Shown here: in pieces, positions 7,320-13,717 of the stretch | Position numbering within the stretch: position 1 is the stretch's first letter | Layout of the letters: every line of letters starts with the position of its first letter | Translations under genes and position numbers: made by a program | Notes under the pieces: model-generated | Told to the model about the DNA's origin: nothing | The model's input: only the letters and a program-made list of their open reading frames with translations | Database searches by the model: none | From: a virus | IMG/VR virus record: IMGVR_UViG_3300043397_000019 | Location: 1 to 37,021 of that record | Length of the DNA stretch: 37,021 bases | Strand: one strand, 5' to 3'

Positions 7320-7682
7320 TTATGCCAAAAAGCGGAGTTTGTAGAGGGTCGTGAGGTACAGCTCCACGATATTATCGATCAACTGCTGCAACGAAGAGTC
7401 CGTCTTACTCGCCACATCGTAACGGCCTTTTTCGATCTCATCAAGCTGGTCTTGCAAGAACTCGATGATGTTGGTCGTCTTTTTGGCGGCAGGAATGGCG
7501 ATGGGGCCAATCAAGCCATGACGGCCTTGGTACGCCTCGGCAAATGCGTCAGCGTGCTCAATCACTTGCTCGTAAAACGTGTTCAGAGCCATGTGTTTGG
7601 AGAAACTGCGGGTGTTCAGATGCACCGAATGGGCCACGTTGCGGCCCAAAAACAGCAGTCCTACGAATTGTGCTGCGTTCAT
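7320..7682 (-). CDS. Helical protein resembling phage DUF5856 family
   Basis: The product has 120 residues and is predicted all-helical. 'AAQFVGLLFLGRNVAHSVHLNTRSFSKHMALNTFYEQV' is followed by 'ADAFAEAYQGRHGLIG' and two further helices. The His/Glu-bearing helices and the 'HMALNTFYE...EAYQG' pattern recall a phage family catalogued as DUF5856 and look ferritin-like in outline; this is from memory and not verified. The start overlaps the portal stop (ATGA), so the two are translationally coupled. Function is unknown; association with the virion or the portal module is a guess from position. Confidence 0.55.
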   Translation of the reverse strand: MNAAQFVGLLFLGRNVAHSVHLNTRSFSKHMALNTFYEQVIEHADAFAEAYQGRHGLIGPIAIPAAKKTTNIIEFLQDQLDEIEKGRYDVASKTDSSLQQLIDNIVELYLTTLYKLRFLA

Positions 7683-9847
7683 TGCTGCTCCATTTGATCA
7701 GGCATCATTTCAGGCCCAACATCCACGTCTTGACCAGGCATCTCGGCAACCAGGTCGCCCGATGTGATCATGCCATGCACGGTACCAAGCACGATGTCTT
7801 GGATCTGCTCGGGCGACATGCTGGCTTGGACCACCGACAAACGCTTGGTTTCGGCATCAAACCCTTTGACCATAGCCTCGAAGTCCTTGCGTTGCTGTTC
7901 TTGCACTTCAATTGATTTGCCCACGTTTTGGATCATCTGGTGCATGTTTTCCATCTCTGCACCCATCGCTTGGATCTGCTGCTCGGCAGCTTGCAGGGCT
8001 GGAGACTTGTCGTCGTCGGCCAGAATCTTCGGGTCGATGGTCTTGGCGAAACGCTTGGACATTTCCTGAGCACCTGGCCAGTCCATGTTCTTGACGAACA
8101 AGTCGCCAGCAACTTGCCACAGCTGTGGGTTGCCTTGCAGCAACTGAGCCATCGCTTCCAGAGCTTCTTGGCGCTTGGTTGCATAGCCTGGACCAGTGAT
8201 CGCCACCACATCGTACTTGCCGACGCCGGGGTTGTAGATCTTCTCGATCACGATGCCACGCTCGTCTTGGATCTCGTTGACGGGCATTGGTTGGTCAGGG
8301 TTGATCTTGACCATCTTTGTCTCGCCGTCCTCACCAATGATCCGGGCGATACGCTGGGTATCGTAGATCTTGGGGATCAGGTCGATCAGCTGACGGGCAA
8401 TGTGACGCACGCCACGGGCCAGGTTGTCACCGTAGTGGTACGTGCCCACGTCGCCTTCACGCTGGCGGGCCAGGATGGCCTTGCCAGAGCGCTCGTTGGA
8501 ACCCATACCCAACGATGCGTTGTACTGGCCGGTGGTCGCCTTGATGTCCTCGGCAGCGCCCGATTTGGCTTGCAGCAGGCCAGAAGACGCCATTGGAGGC
8601 TGCGCACGCTGTGGCAGGGGCAACACGGCACCCTGACCGTCTGTGACGTCAGGATTGACCTCCAGATAAGGCCAGTTGTTCGTGTTGGCGGTCTTCCACT
8701 TGTCTTCGTAGCCCTCAAACTGGCCGCCGTAGCCAATGAACGGAGCCTTGGGTGCCAGCGCCAGCATCTCGGCTTCCTGCGACACCCAGTAGTTGTACAT
8801 GCGCTGAGCGTCTTTGGCGTTGCGCACCAAACCGCTCACGTACAAACGGCCATCGACCTCGAACTCGTTGCCGACAATGCGGATCACCGGAATCCACTTG
8901 CCAGCCCACTCGCGTTCTTCGAGGATCTCGTAGCCGTTGATCTTGCAGTACCGCACCTTCGGACGCTCGGACACACGGTTGCGCTTGGGCTTACCGTACA
9001 CAGCACGCAGCTGCTTGTCTTCAGGCGTGCCCTCAAACGCAGTCTGGTTGCCAGGGTACAGGTTCAGCGTGGCCTTGTCGTAGTCGATGTAGTAGTAGTC
9101 CGCGATGCGAACTGTGTCCTCGTTCAGCCAGTTGCTGATCGACTGATCGCCCACGCCCAGGGACTGGAGGGTTGAGATGGGCGCTGCATCGGGGTACATG
9201 CGCTCATATTCCGCCTTGGTCACGTCTTCCGTGATGAAGCACCACTTGGCGTCAGCGCCGGTGGGGTCTTGGATCAGCGGATCCATGTAGACCGAGAAGC
9301 TGTTGCGGATACGCCCGATCTTGATGTCTTGGTCGAACGTGTTGTCGTCGCAATACTCGGTCAGCAGACGAATGTAGCCTTCGCCGTAGGCCACCTGGTT
9401 CTCGCAGGCGGTGTCGTAGGCCACGTCAGCATCGGAGATGTACTCGATGTGACGAATCATGCCGTTGAACACCTCGGCTACCTGCACATCAGCGTTGTCA
9501 TCCACAGGGATGACCTTGGCACCGGGCCGGTTTTGACGCTGGTCGTTGGTGACCTGGCGCACATGCTGGGGTAGCTTGTTGATCGTCAGGGTGGGGCGGG
9601 CGTTGATGGTCTGGCCTTGGACCGCGCCACGGGTCGCCAGCACGTCGGCTGGCCACTGCCAATGGTTGTCGGGCGATCCGGCATAGAACCGCAGGTCATC
9701 GATCTCGTCTTCACGGGATTCGGCAAGCGCCGAAACCGCCATATCGAGGCGGGCACGGGCGACGGTCAGAATGTCTGAGTCGGATTTCAGGGGTTTGCCA
9801 CCAGCGGCTACGTTAGCTGCGGCAACGATGCCAGTTGGGTCAGCCAT
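7679..9847 (-). CDS. Portal protein, P22 gp1-like
   Basis: The 722-residue length matches the P22 portal (725). Characteristic parts are the early 'DDLRFYAGSPDNHWQWP' segment, 'RPTLTINKLPQHVRQVTNDQRQNRPGAKV', 'EYISDADVAYDTACENQVAYGEGYIRL' and 'NERSGKAILARQREGDVGTYHYGDNLARGVRH'. A long C-terminal helical, Gln/Glu-rich coiled-coil stretch (about 600-690) corresponds to the barrel of P22-type portals. Twelve copies form the DNA entry ring where terminase docks. The start overlaps the GroES-like gene stop by a few bases. The product call is strong. Confidence 0.92.
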   Translation of the reverse strand: MADPTGIVAAANVAAGGKPLKSDSDILTVARARLDMAVSALAESREDEIDDLRFYAGSPDNHWQWPADVLATRGAVQGQTINARPTLTINKLPQHVRQVTNDQRQNRPGAKVIPVDDNADVQVAEVFNGMIRHIEYISDADVAYDTACENQVAYGEGYIRLLTEYCDDNTFDQDIKIGRIRNSFSVYMDPLIQDPTGADAKWCFITEDVTKAEYERMYPDAAPISTLQSLGVGDQSISNWLNEDTVRIADYYYIDYDKATLNLYPGNQTAFEGTPEDKQLRAVYGKPKRNRVSERPKVRYCKINGYEILEEREWAGKWIPVIRIVGNEFEVDGRLYVSGLVRNAKDAQRMYNYWVSQEAEMLALAPKAPFIGYGGQFEGYEDKWKTANTNNWPYLEVNPDVTDGQGAVLPLPQRAQPPMASSGLLQAKSGAAEDIKATTGQYNASLGMGSNERSGKAILARQREGDVGTYHYGDNLARGVRHIARQLIDLIPKIYDTQRIARIIGEDGETKMVKINPDQPMPVNEIQDERGIVIEKIYNPGVGKYDVVAITGPGYATKRQEALEAMAQLLQGNPQLWQVAGDLFVKNMDWPGAQEMSKRFAKTIDPKILADDDKSPALQAAEQQIQAMGAEMENMHQMIQNVGKSIEVQEQQRKDFEAMVKGFDAETKRLSVVQASMSPEQIQDIVLGTVHGMITSGDLVAEMPGQDVDVGPEMMPDQMEQQ

Positions 9848-10082
9848 TCAGGACTCCTAGTACGTGAGGCTCACGCATGACGACGTATTCTTTGCCCTCA
9901 TGCTTGAATTCTTGCCCTACGCCGAAGTATAGATGATCACCGACTTTCAGCTCTTTGCAATCAGGGCCAGCAGACACCACTATACCCGTTTCCTGCTTTT
10001 CTGTCGAAAGAAGCTCGAACATGGCGTGTTTTTCAACGTCACGCTCGATGATCAAGCAGTTTTGCATTGCTTTGAGGGTCAT
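9840..10082 (-). CDS. GroES-like (Cpn10-fold) small protein
   Basis: Eighty residues. The order of elements follows co-chaperonin Cpn10: an N-terminal strand 'NCLIIERDVE', a short Glu/Ser/Thr loop where GroES has its mobile loop, 'ETGIVVSAGPDCKELKVGDHLYFGVGQEF', then 'HEGKEYVVMREPHVLGVL' at the end. GroES has about 97 residues with 'GGIVL', 'GEVLAVG', 'VKVGDIVIF' and 'VLIMSESDILAIV' at matching places. T4 Gp31 is a precedent for a phage GroES replacement needed for coat folding. The loop here is short, so GroEL binding is uncertain. The start overlaps the preceding gene (ATGA); an internal ATG at 10067 is an alternative. It lies between terminase and portal in the head module. Confidence 0.68.
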   Translation of the reverse strand: MTLKAMQNCLIIERDVEKHAMFELLSTEKQETGIVVSAGPDCKELKVGDHLYFGVGQEFKHEGKEYVVMREPHVLGVLNG

Positions 10083-10228
10083 TTTTTGCTTTTCGGTGCT
10101 GATTTCTGGGCTTCGCGCTTCACGGAATACGCGATGGCCGCGGCCTGTTTGACCGGTTTTCCGGCTTTCACCTCGGCTTTGACGTTGGCGCTGAAAGCCT
10201 TGGGCGATGCAGATTTCTTCAGTGGCAT
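10079..10228 (-). CDS. Small Lys/Ala-rich basic protein
   Basis: Forty-nine residues starting MPLKKSASPKAFSANVKAEVKAGKPVKQ and ending in a Lys/Ser tail. It is strongly basic (many Lys, few acidic residues) with a central helix 'QAAAIAYSVKREAQ'. Small proteins of this pattern ('KPVKQAxAIAYSxKR') are widespread in phages next to terminase genes. Function is unknown; a DNA- or RNA-binding role is a guess from charge. It starts 1 nt after the large terminase stop and overlaps the GroES-like gene. The ATG at 10228 is chosen because the upstream extension lies inside terminase. Confidence 0.7.
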   Translation of the reverse strand: MPLKKSASPKAFSANVKAEVKAGKPVKQAAAIAYSVKREAQKSAPKSKK

Positions 10229-10229
10229 T

Positions 10230-11762
10230 TTATGACCCCATCCATCCAGTTGATGCCGCGCTGCGGTCATAAGTGACCTGGCGCGTTGTGTTACGAGAAT
10301 TGTACTCCCCACGGCTGGCCACGGGAAACGCAAACGTCACGGCCAGGGCGTCAGCCGCATCAGGAGAGGCCAGCCCACGGGCTTTCATCTCCTTTTTCCC
10401 TTCCAAAAAGATCGTCCCAGCCGAGTTGGGCTTCTTCATCGGGCCGATCAGGTCGTTCCTGAGCGATCGATCGTTGGGAATCGATGCAGTCCTGAGCCAG
10501 TCGCGCATCGCACCCCAGATTTCGGCCCGTTTGTTGCCCCACATGACCGGGTTTTTTGCTTTCCAAGCGAAGTTGACCCCGCGCACTTTGTAACGCTGCT
10601 CGGTCAATCTGTCAAGGATGCCGTAGCCCAGGCCACCCTCGTCGATCACAGTCAGCGCAGGCTTGTATTCGTCGATGGCATCGATCACGTGCCCCACGAC
10701 GCTCATGGTGTCCTCACCTTTGAGCCGCTTGATGGCCACAACGTCACGCCCTTGGCGCACCAGGATCACGGTGCTGTCCATGCCGCCCCGCGCCGGGTCC
10801 ACGCCGATCACAATTGGTGCCGTTTGGTCTTTCCACTTCTCCCGTTTCATGGCGTCTTCGACCACCACGGGCGAGATGAACTGGTCTTCACCGGCAGCGG
10901 GGAACTCGCCGTAGACCTCGACACGGGCTTGGATCGAGTCTTCACCGTATTCGGCGATGATCTGGTCGTAGACAGCCTTGTCGGTGCCCTCCACGGTCCT
11001 GGCATCGATGATCTGCCCTTTCCAAAAGTCCCGCTTACCGTGGAACGTCTCGAAAAAGTACCCGGTGTTTCGCCGTGGGTTGGAGAACGCGAACCAGTAG
11101 CGATCTAGGATCTTCTCGGTAAAGAAGCCCGCAGCCACTGACCAGATGCCGTCCGGGATACCGCTGGCCTCGTCAAAGATCACCATCATGCCGTCGTGGT
11201 TGTGCACACCGGCATACGAGTCAGGGTTCTCCTCGCTCCACAATTTCCCCTCGGCAGACCAGTACCGGGTGCCCTTCTTCAGGTCACGCTCGACCAGCTC
11301 GGTCAACCACTGCGCAGGCACCAGCTTCGTAGCGCTCGGCTCCCACCAGTGCGAGTTGATGCTCATCGTGGCCCATTTAGTCAGTTCACCCCAGGTCACC
11401 GTGCGCAACTGGTTCTCGCTGTTAGCCGAGACGATGACGCTACTGCCGATGCGGGTGGACAGCATCCACAAGATGAGCCAGCTCACCAGGGCCGACTTGC
11501 CAATCCCCCGGCCAGACGACACCGCGACGCGCAGGGCGTCCATGTCCAGCTGACCCTTGTTGGCCTTGATGTGGTCCGAGATCTCACGCAGCACCCTGCG
11601 CTGCCACTTCCTAGGACCACTGAACTTCTCGAGGGGTGTGTTCTTCTGTCCCCAGGGGAACGCGAACAGAACGAATGTCTCTGGGTTGTCCTTGATCTGT
11701 GGCGACCACAGCTGGGTCATCAAGACCTGTTCATCTTCAGGCAAGTAAATCGGTTTCTGCAT
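10230..11762 (-). CDS. Terminase large subunit (packaging ATPase/nuclease)
   Basis: The 510-residue protein is the motor that pumps DNA into the procapsid. The ATPase domain shows Walker A 'SSGRGIGKSAL' (82-92), Walker B 'MMVIFDEAS' (192-200, Asp197/Glu198) and a coupling segment around 'FAFSNPRRNTGYF'. The RNase H-like nuclease domain shows 'IVIGVDPARGGMDS' (Asp322), 'LTVIDEGGLGYG' (Asp374) and 'SPDAADALAVTFA' (Asp468/Asp471). The length is normal. Its ATG overlaps the stop of the small terminase gene. Such terminases are usual in pac-type, headful packagers, which fits a circularly permuted genome. Confidence 0.94.
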   Translation of the reverse strand: MQKPIYLPEDEQVLMTQLWSPQIKDNPETFVLFAFPWGQKNTPLEKFSGPRKWQRRVLREISDHIKANKGQLDMDALRVAVSSGRGIGKSALVSWLILWMLSTRIGSSVIVSANSENQLRTVTWGELTKWATMSINSHWWEPSATKLVPAQWLTELVERDLKKGTRYWSAEGKLWSEENPDSYAGVHNHDGMMVIFDEASGIPDGIWSVAAGFFTEKILDRYWFAFSNPRRNTGYFFETFHGKRDFWKGQIIDARTVEGTDKAVYDQIIAEYGEDSIQARVEVYGEFPAAGEDQFISPVVVEDAMKREKWKDQTAPIVIGVDPARGGMDSTVILVRQGRDVVAIKRLKGEDTMSVVGHVIDAIDEYKPALTVIDEGGLGYGILDRLTEQRYKVRGVNFAWKAKNPVMWGNKRAEIWGAMRDWLRTASIPNDRSLRNDLIGPMKKPNSAGTIFLEGKKEMKARGLASPDAADALAVTFAFPVASRGEYNSRNTTRQVTYDRSAASTGWMGS

Positions 11763-12334
11763 CAGACGTCCCTCGAGTCCACATCAATCACTTCAGCTTC
11801 AATGATCCGAGCCTGGGCCGCAGCCAGCGCATCGGTGATCGAGATCGACCCGCCAAGCTCCACGGTCTTGGTCTCACCGTACTTCTTACGATTGTGTGCG
11901 CCCATGAGCCACTTACGAGTGTCGATCTTTAATCGGGAACGCTGGACGTCCTCCAGCGAGTCATCGGCGTCGGCAATCTCGATGATCTCGCCCGCCATGA
12001 ACTCGGTGCGCATCTCTTGGGCTTCGTCGAACAACTGCTTGCGCTGCGGATCTTTCTTGATCCACCGGTAGAAGTCGTTGTAGTCAATGTCCCGTTGGTC
12101 GTCCCGCAGCACCTGGGACAGGGACTTGCCGTGGGCAATCGAGTCGATGGCACGCATGAACACCTGCTCGTACTGCACGAGGGTGAGTGCCTTGACCTCT
12201 GCGGGCATCTTGGCCAGCGGGGTGTCGGATCGTGGCGCAGGGTCGAGCCAGTCGGGCAACTCGATTGAATGTTCGAGTTGGGTTGATTGATGTGCGACAT
12301 CTGCGCCTACGGATTGGGGTTGTGATGTGTCCAT
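11762..12334 (-). CDS. Terminase small subunit
   Basis: About 190 residues from ATG 12334. The middle has a helix-turn-helix-like block for pac-site recognition ('SIAHGKSLSQVLRDDQRDIDYNDFYRWIKKDPQRKQLFDEAQEMRTEFMAGEI' in outline), followed by 'IADADDSLEDVQRSRLKIDTRKWLMGAHNRKKYGE', a stretch I know from phage small terminase subunits, and an acidic Ala-rich C-terminus. Its stop overlaps the large subunit start (ATGA). No Shine-Dalgarno sequence precedes ATG 12334, and a TTG at 12355 is possible. A -10-like TACCCT with an upstream TG at 12344-12351 would make the mRNA nearly leaderless from the ATG. Confidence 0.82.
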   Translation of the reverse strand: MDTSQPQSVGADVAHQSTQLEHSIELPDWLDPAPRSDTPLAKMPAEVKALTLVQYEQVFMRAIDSIAHGKSLSQVLRDDQRDIDYNDFYRWIKKDPQRKQLFDEAQEMRTEFMAGEIIEIADADDSLEDVQRSRLKIDTRKWLMGAHNRKKYGETKTVELGGSISITDALAAAQARIIEAEVIDVDSRDV

Positions 12335-12376
12335 AGTGTCTATAGGGTAGCACAAGAATTGTCCGTGGGGAAGTGA

Positions 12377-12387
12377 ACCCAGTGGGT
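12377..12387. promoter_or_regulatory. ACCCAGTGGGT palindrome, copy 1
   Basis: This perfect 11-bp palindrome lies about 43 bases upstream of the small terminase ATG at 12334 and roughly 30 bases behind its possible -10 box. It is one of five copies (ACCCA-C/G-TGGGT) within 1.13 kb. It is probably an operator for a phage-encoded regulator. Confidence 0.6.
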
Positions 12388-12545
12388 CTAGGTGTCATTT
12401 GAAAAAATAAAAAATTGTTCGCGGGGCCTCCGTAGCCGTGACCCTTGGTCCGTCGGCCCTACCCCCTCCCCCTTGGACGCCAAGGCTCCCGCGATCCACT
12501 GCGCCACGGCACGCGCCATGATCCCCCATGAGCCAGTGCGTCCAT

Positions 12546-12609
12546 GTTAGTGAGCACTGACTAACATAATCAGTGAACCCACTGGGTTAGTTAGTGAGCA
12601 CTGACTAAC
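12546..12609. repeat. 20-bp direct repeat pair flanking palindrome copy 2
   Basis: GTTAGTGAGCACTGACTAAC occurs at 12546-12565 and again, identically, at 12590-12609. The copies are 44 bases apart start to start, and each is itself imperfectly palindromic (GTTAGT...ACTAAC arms). The ACCCACTGGGT palindrome (12577-12587) lies between them. The arrangement suggests a nucleoprotein control site, such as iterons, operators or packaging-protein sites. Confidence 0.75.
12577..12587. promoter_or_regulatory. ACCCACTGGGT palindrome, copy 2
   Basis: This perfect palindrome (13 bp as AACCCACTGGGTT) begins 6 bases after a CATAAT box at 12565-12570 on the plus strand. That is the position expected of an operator overlapping a start site. 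It lies exactly 200 bases from copy 1. Confidence 0.6.
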
Positions 12610-12626
12610 TGAATCCATGAGTCATG

Positions 12627-12637
12627 ACCCACTGGGT
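12627..12637. promoter_or_regulatory. ACCCACTGGGT palindrome, copy 3
   Basis: This is a perfect palindrome, 13 bp as GACCCACTGGGTC, placed 50 bases after copy 2 and 13 bases before the ATTCTC array. It is probably part of the same operator set. Confidence 0.6.
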
Positions 12638-12650
12638 CTAAATGCGAATC

Positions 12651-12668
12651 ATTCTCATTCTCATTGTC
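12651..12668 (+). promoter_or_regulatory. Tandem ATTCTC-ATTCTC-ATTGTC array, Fur-box-like
   Basis: Three adjacent hexamers ATTNTC follow 'AATGCGAATC'. Fur boxes can be described as three or more adjacent NAT(A/T)AT-type hexamers, and 'GAATCATTCTCATT' is typical of proteobacterial Fur sites. The alternative is a simple iteron or chance repeat. No iron-related gene is seen nearby. Confidence 0.35.
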
Positions 12669-12690
12669 ATTTGTGACTCCGCGCAGGCGT

Positions 12691-12720
12691 GGAATCCGGG
12701 GTCAAAGTTTCCCGGATTCC
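12691..12720. repeat. Perfect inverted repeat, 10-bp arms and 10-nt loop
   Basis: GGAATCCGGG (12691-12700) and CCCGGATTCC (12711-12720) are exact reverse complements around GTCAAAGTTT. Neither strand has a U-tract after the stem, so a simple terminator is unlikely. A DNA cruciform, protein-binding site or structured 5' leader RNA are the options. The half-sequence GGATTCC recurs near 12824. Confidence 0.8.
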
Positions 12721-12932
12721 TGAATTAACCCAGAGAACCCCAAGAACCCACGGAAAACCTAAAACCTTGCCCCATTTTTCATATCCGAGCGAGGAAGCCG
12801 CTAACCGCTGTGACAATTTGACGGATTCCTACATAAGCGCTTTACAAATAAAATAACCATTACGTGATTATTTAAGTTACAATGGGGTTTTGTAGGAAAC
12901 TGACGCTTTGTCACACTTGAAAGGACAACTCA

Positions 12933-13448
12933 ATGAAACCGTTTGACGACTCTTTATTACATGCCGCTCTTGAGCGCTACCACTTTTGCAAGGACAGCGG
13001 AAGCTTCTTTCAAATCGTTCGGGGTGTAGACAACAAATCCACAATCACTGGAAAGTTTGCCGGAACCACAACACCCTCAGGAATCCGGTTAACTGTGCAA
13101 AACCGGCATGTGATGGCGCACCACTTGGCATGGCGAATCTATGAGGGTGAATGGCCCATCGCAAGCGTGAAATTTCATGATGGGGATGTGATGAACTGCA
13201 AAGCCTCGAATCTGTATTCACCTGGGCGAGTCAAGAAGATCAAGGCGATGGCAGACAAAGAATCATTAGCAAAGGTTGATTTCCTGAAATCCATTGGCAT
13301 CACCCGCGAATCAATCCAGCGTGCAATGCTTGACCGCATACGCAATGAACAAGGCGACAAAGCCTACATTGAAGCCATGCACATGATGGGACGGATTGAC
13401 GACGATCAAAAAACGGCAATGCTGCGAGAAATTAGGGAAAATACCTAG
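12933..13448 (+). CDS. HNH-like protein at the start of the early operon
   Basis: The product has 171 residues. The centre reads 'VMAHHLAWRIYEGEWPIASVKFHDGDVMNCKASNLYSP', which aligns with the phage HNH_3 motif (AHRLAWxxxxGEWP...DHINGDxxDNRxSNL). The usual Asp-His is here Phe-His, and the Asn of the DNR position is Asn-Cys-Lys. The His is kept but the metal site may be weakened. The C-terminal half is helical ('ESIQRAMLDRIRNEQGDKAYIEAMHMMGRIDDDQ'), perhaps DNA-binding. It has a good ribosome site (AAAGGAC) and follows the repeat-rich control region. It could be a homing nuclease, a decayed one, or one reused as a regulator. Confidence 0.6.
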   Translation: MKPFDDSLLHAALERYHFCKDSGSFFQIVRGVDNKSTITGKFAGTTTPSGIRLTVQNRHVMAHHLAWRIYEGEWPIASVKFHDGDVMNCKASNLYSPGRVKKIKAMADKESLAKVDFLKSIGITRESIQRAMLDRIRNEQGDKAYIEAMHMMGRIDDDQKTAMLREIRENT

Positions 13449-13459
13449 TAAATAATTCA

Positions 13460-13490
13460 TTGACCCAGTGGGTGAAGTGTGTGCTACAAT
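13460..13490 (+). promoter_or_regulatory. Early promoter with extended -10, overlapped by operators
   Basis: The -35 is TTGACC (13460-13465), with a 19-bp spacer and an extended -10 TGC-TACAAT (13482-13490). One ACCCAGTGGGT palindrome covers the -35 end (13463-13473) and another (13494-13504) covers the expected start site. The same format (19-bp spacer, TGNTACANT) recurs at 18435-18465 and 26150-26180. Confidence 0.7.
13463..13473. promoter_or_regulatory. ACCCAGTGGGT palindrome, copy 4
   Basis: It overlaps the last bases of the TTGACC -35 box of the early promoter at 13460-13490. A protein bound here would touch RNA polymerase. Confidence 0.65.
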
Positions 13491-13493
13491 CTA

Positions 13494-13504
13494 ACCCACT
13501 GGGT
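13494..13504. promoter_or_regulatory. ACCCACTGGGT palindrome, copy 5
   Basis: It lies 3 bases after the -10 box, over the predicted transcription start, where a bound repressor would block initiation. A half site (CACCCAGT) follows at once. Confidence 0.65.
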
Positions 13505-13549
13505 CACCCAGTCACTGTAATCTGTAACCCGTAACCCTGGAGAAACACC

Positions 13550-13684
13550 ATGCACCACCATAACCAAACCATCGCCGATCTCGAACGTGAGCAAGCCCCC
13601 AGCGCTTGGGCCATTGTTGCAGGCGCGTGCCTGACCCTTGCCGCGCTTATCGTGCTGATGCTCCTGTCCCAGCTGATCAGCTGA
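13550..13684 (+). CDS. 44-residue single-span membrane protein
   Basis: MHHHNQTIADLEREQAPS forms a short polar N-terminus. It is followed by a clear membrane span of about 24 residues (from A19 to the C-terminus: WAIVAGACLTLAALIVLMLL, then SQLIS). A GGAG ribosome site lies 9 nt before the ATG. It is the first gene behind the operator-bound early promoter. The leader carries TGTAACCCGTAACC (13523-13536), which is repeated before the next gene (13688-13701). Function is unknown; small early membrane proteins in phages often act in superinfection exclusion or host takeover, but nothing here proves that. Confidence 0.6.
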   Translation: MHHHNQTIADLEREQAPSAWAIVAGACLTLAALIVLMLLSQLIS

Positions 13685-13717
13685 TTTTGTAACCCGTAAC
13701 CGTAAAGGACTGACACC

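Larger units (their letters stand above)
12356..12932. other. Non-coding control region between late-left and early-right genes
   Basis: No credible gene is seen in these 577 bases. They separate the leftward terminase operon from rightward early genes and are dense in repeats: palindromes at 12377, 12577 and 12627, a 20-bp direct repeat (12546 and 12590), tandem ATTCTC hexamers (12651-12668) and a 10-bp-arm inverted repeat (12691-12720). There is also a CCTTGG-ACG-CCAAGG hairpin (12471-12485). The last 90 bases are A+T-rich, with an AAATAA/TTATTT dyad (12851-12873) and a TACAAT -10-like box (12878-12883) before the gene at 12933. It is a candidate for promoters, pac site or replication origin; which one is not shown. 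Confidence 0.75.

Noticed and set aside
7928-9175. Long plus-strand open frame opposite the portal gene
   Set aside because: It is His/Val/Asp/Leu-rich in the way typical of antisense shadows of a GC-rich gene, with no start signal and no family features.
12430-12530. tRNA-like stretch on the minus strand (GGCGCAGTGGATCGCG with a CCTTGG/CCAAGG hairpin)
   Set aside because: There is no matching acceptor stem, no T-arm GGTTCRANNCC and no proper anticodon loop, so it is not a tRNA.
12645-12671. Tandem CATTCT units as a CRISPR or satellite array
   Set aside because: Only three short units with no spacers. No CRISPR-type repeats or cas genes occur in the window.
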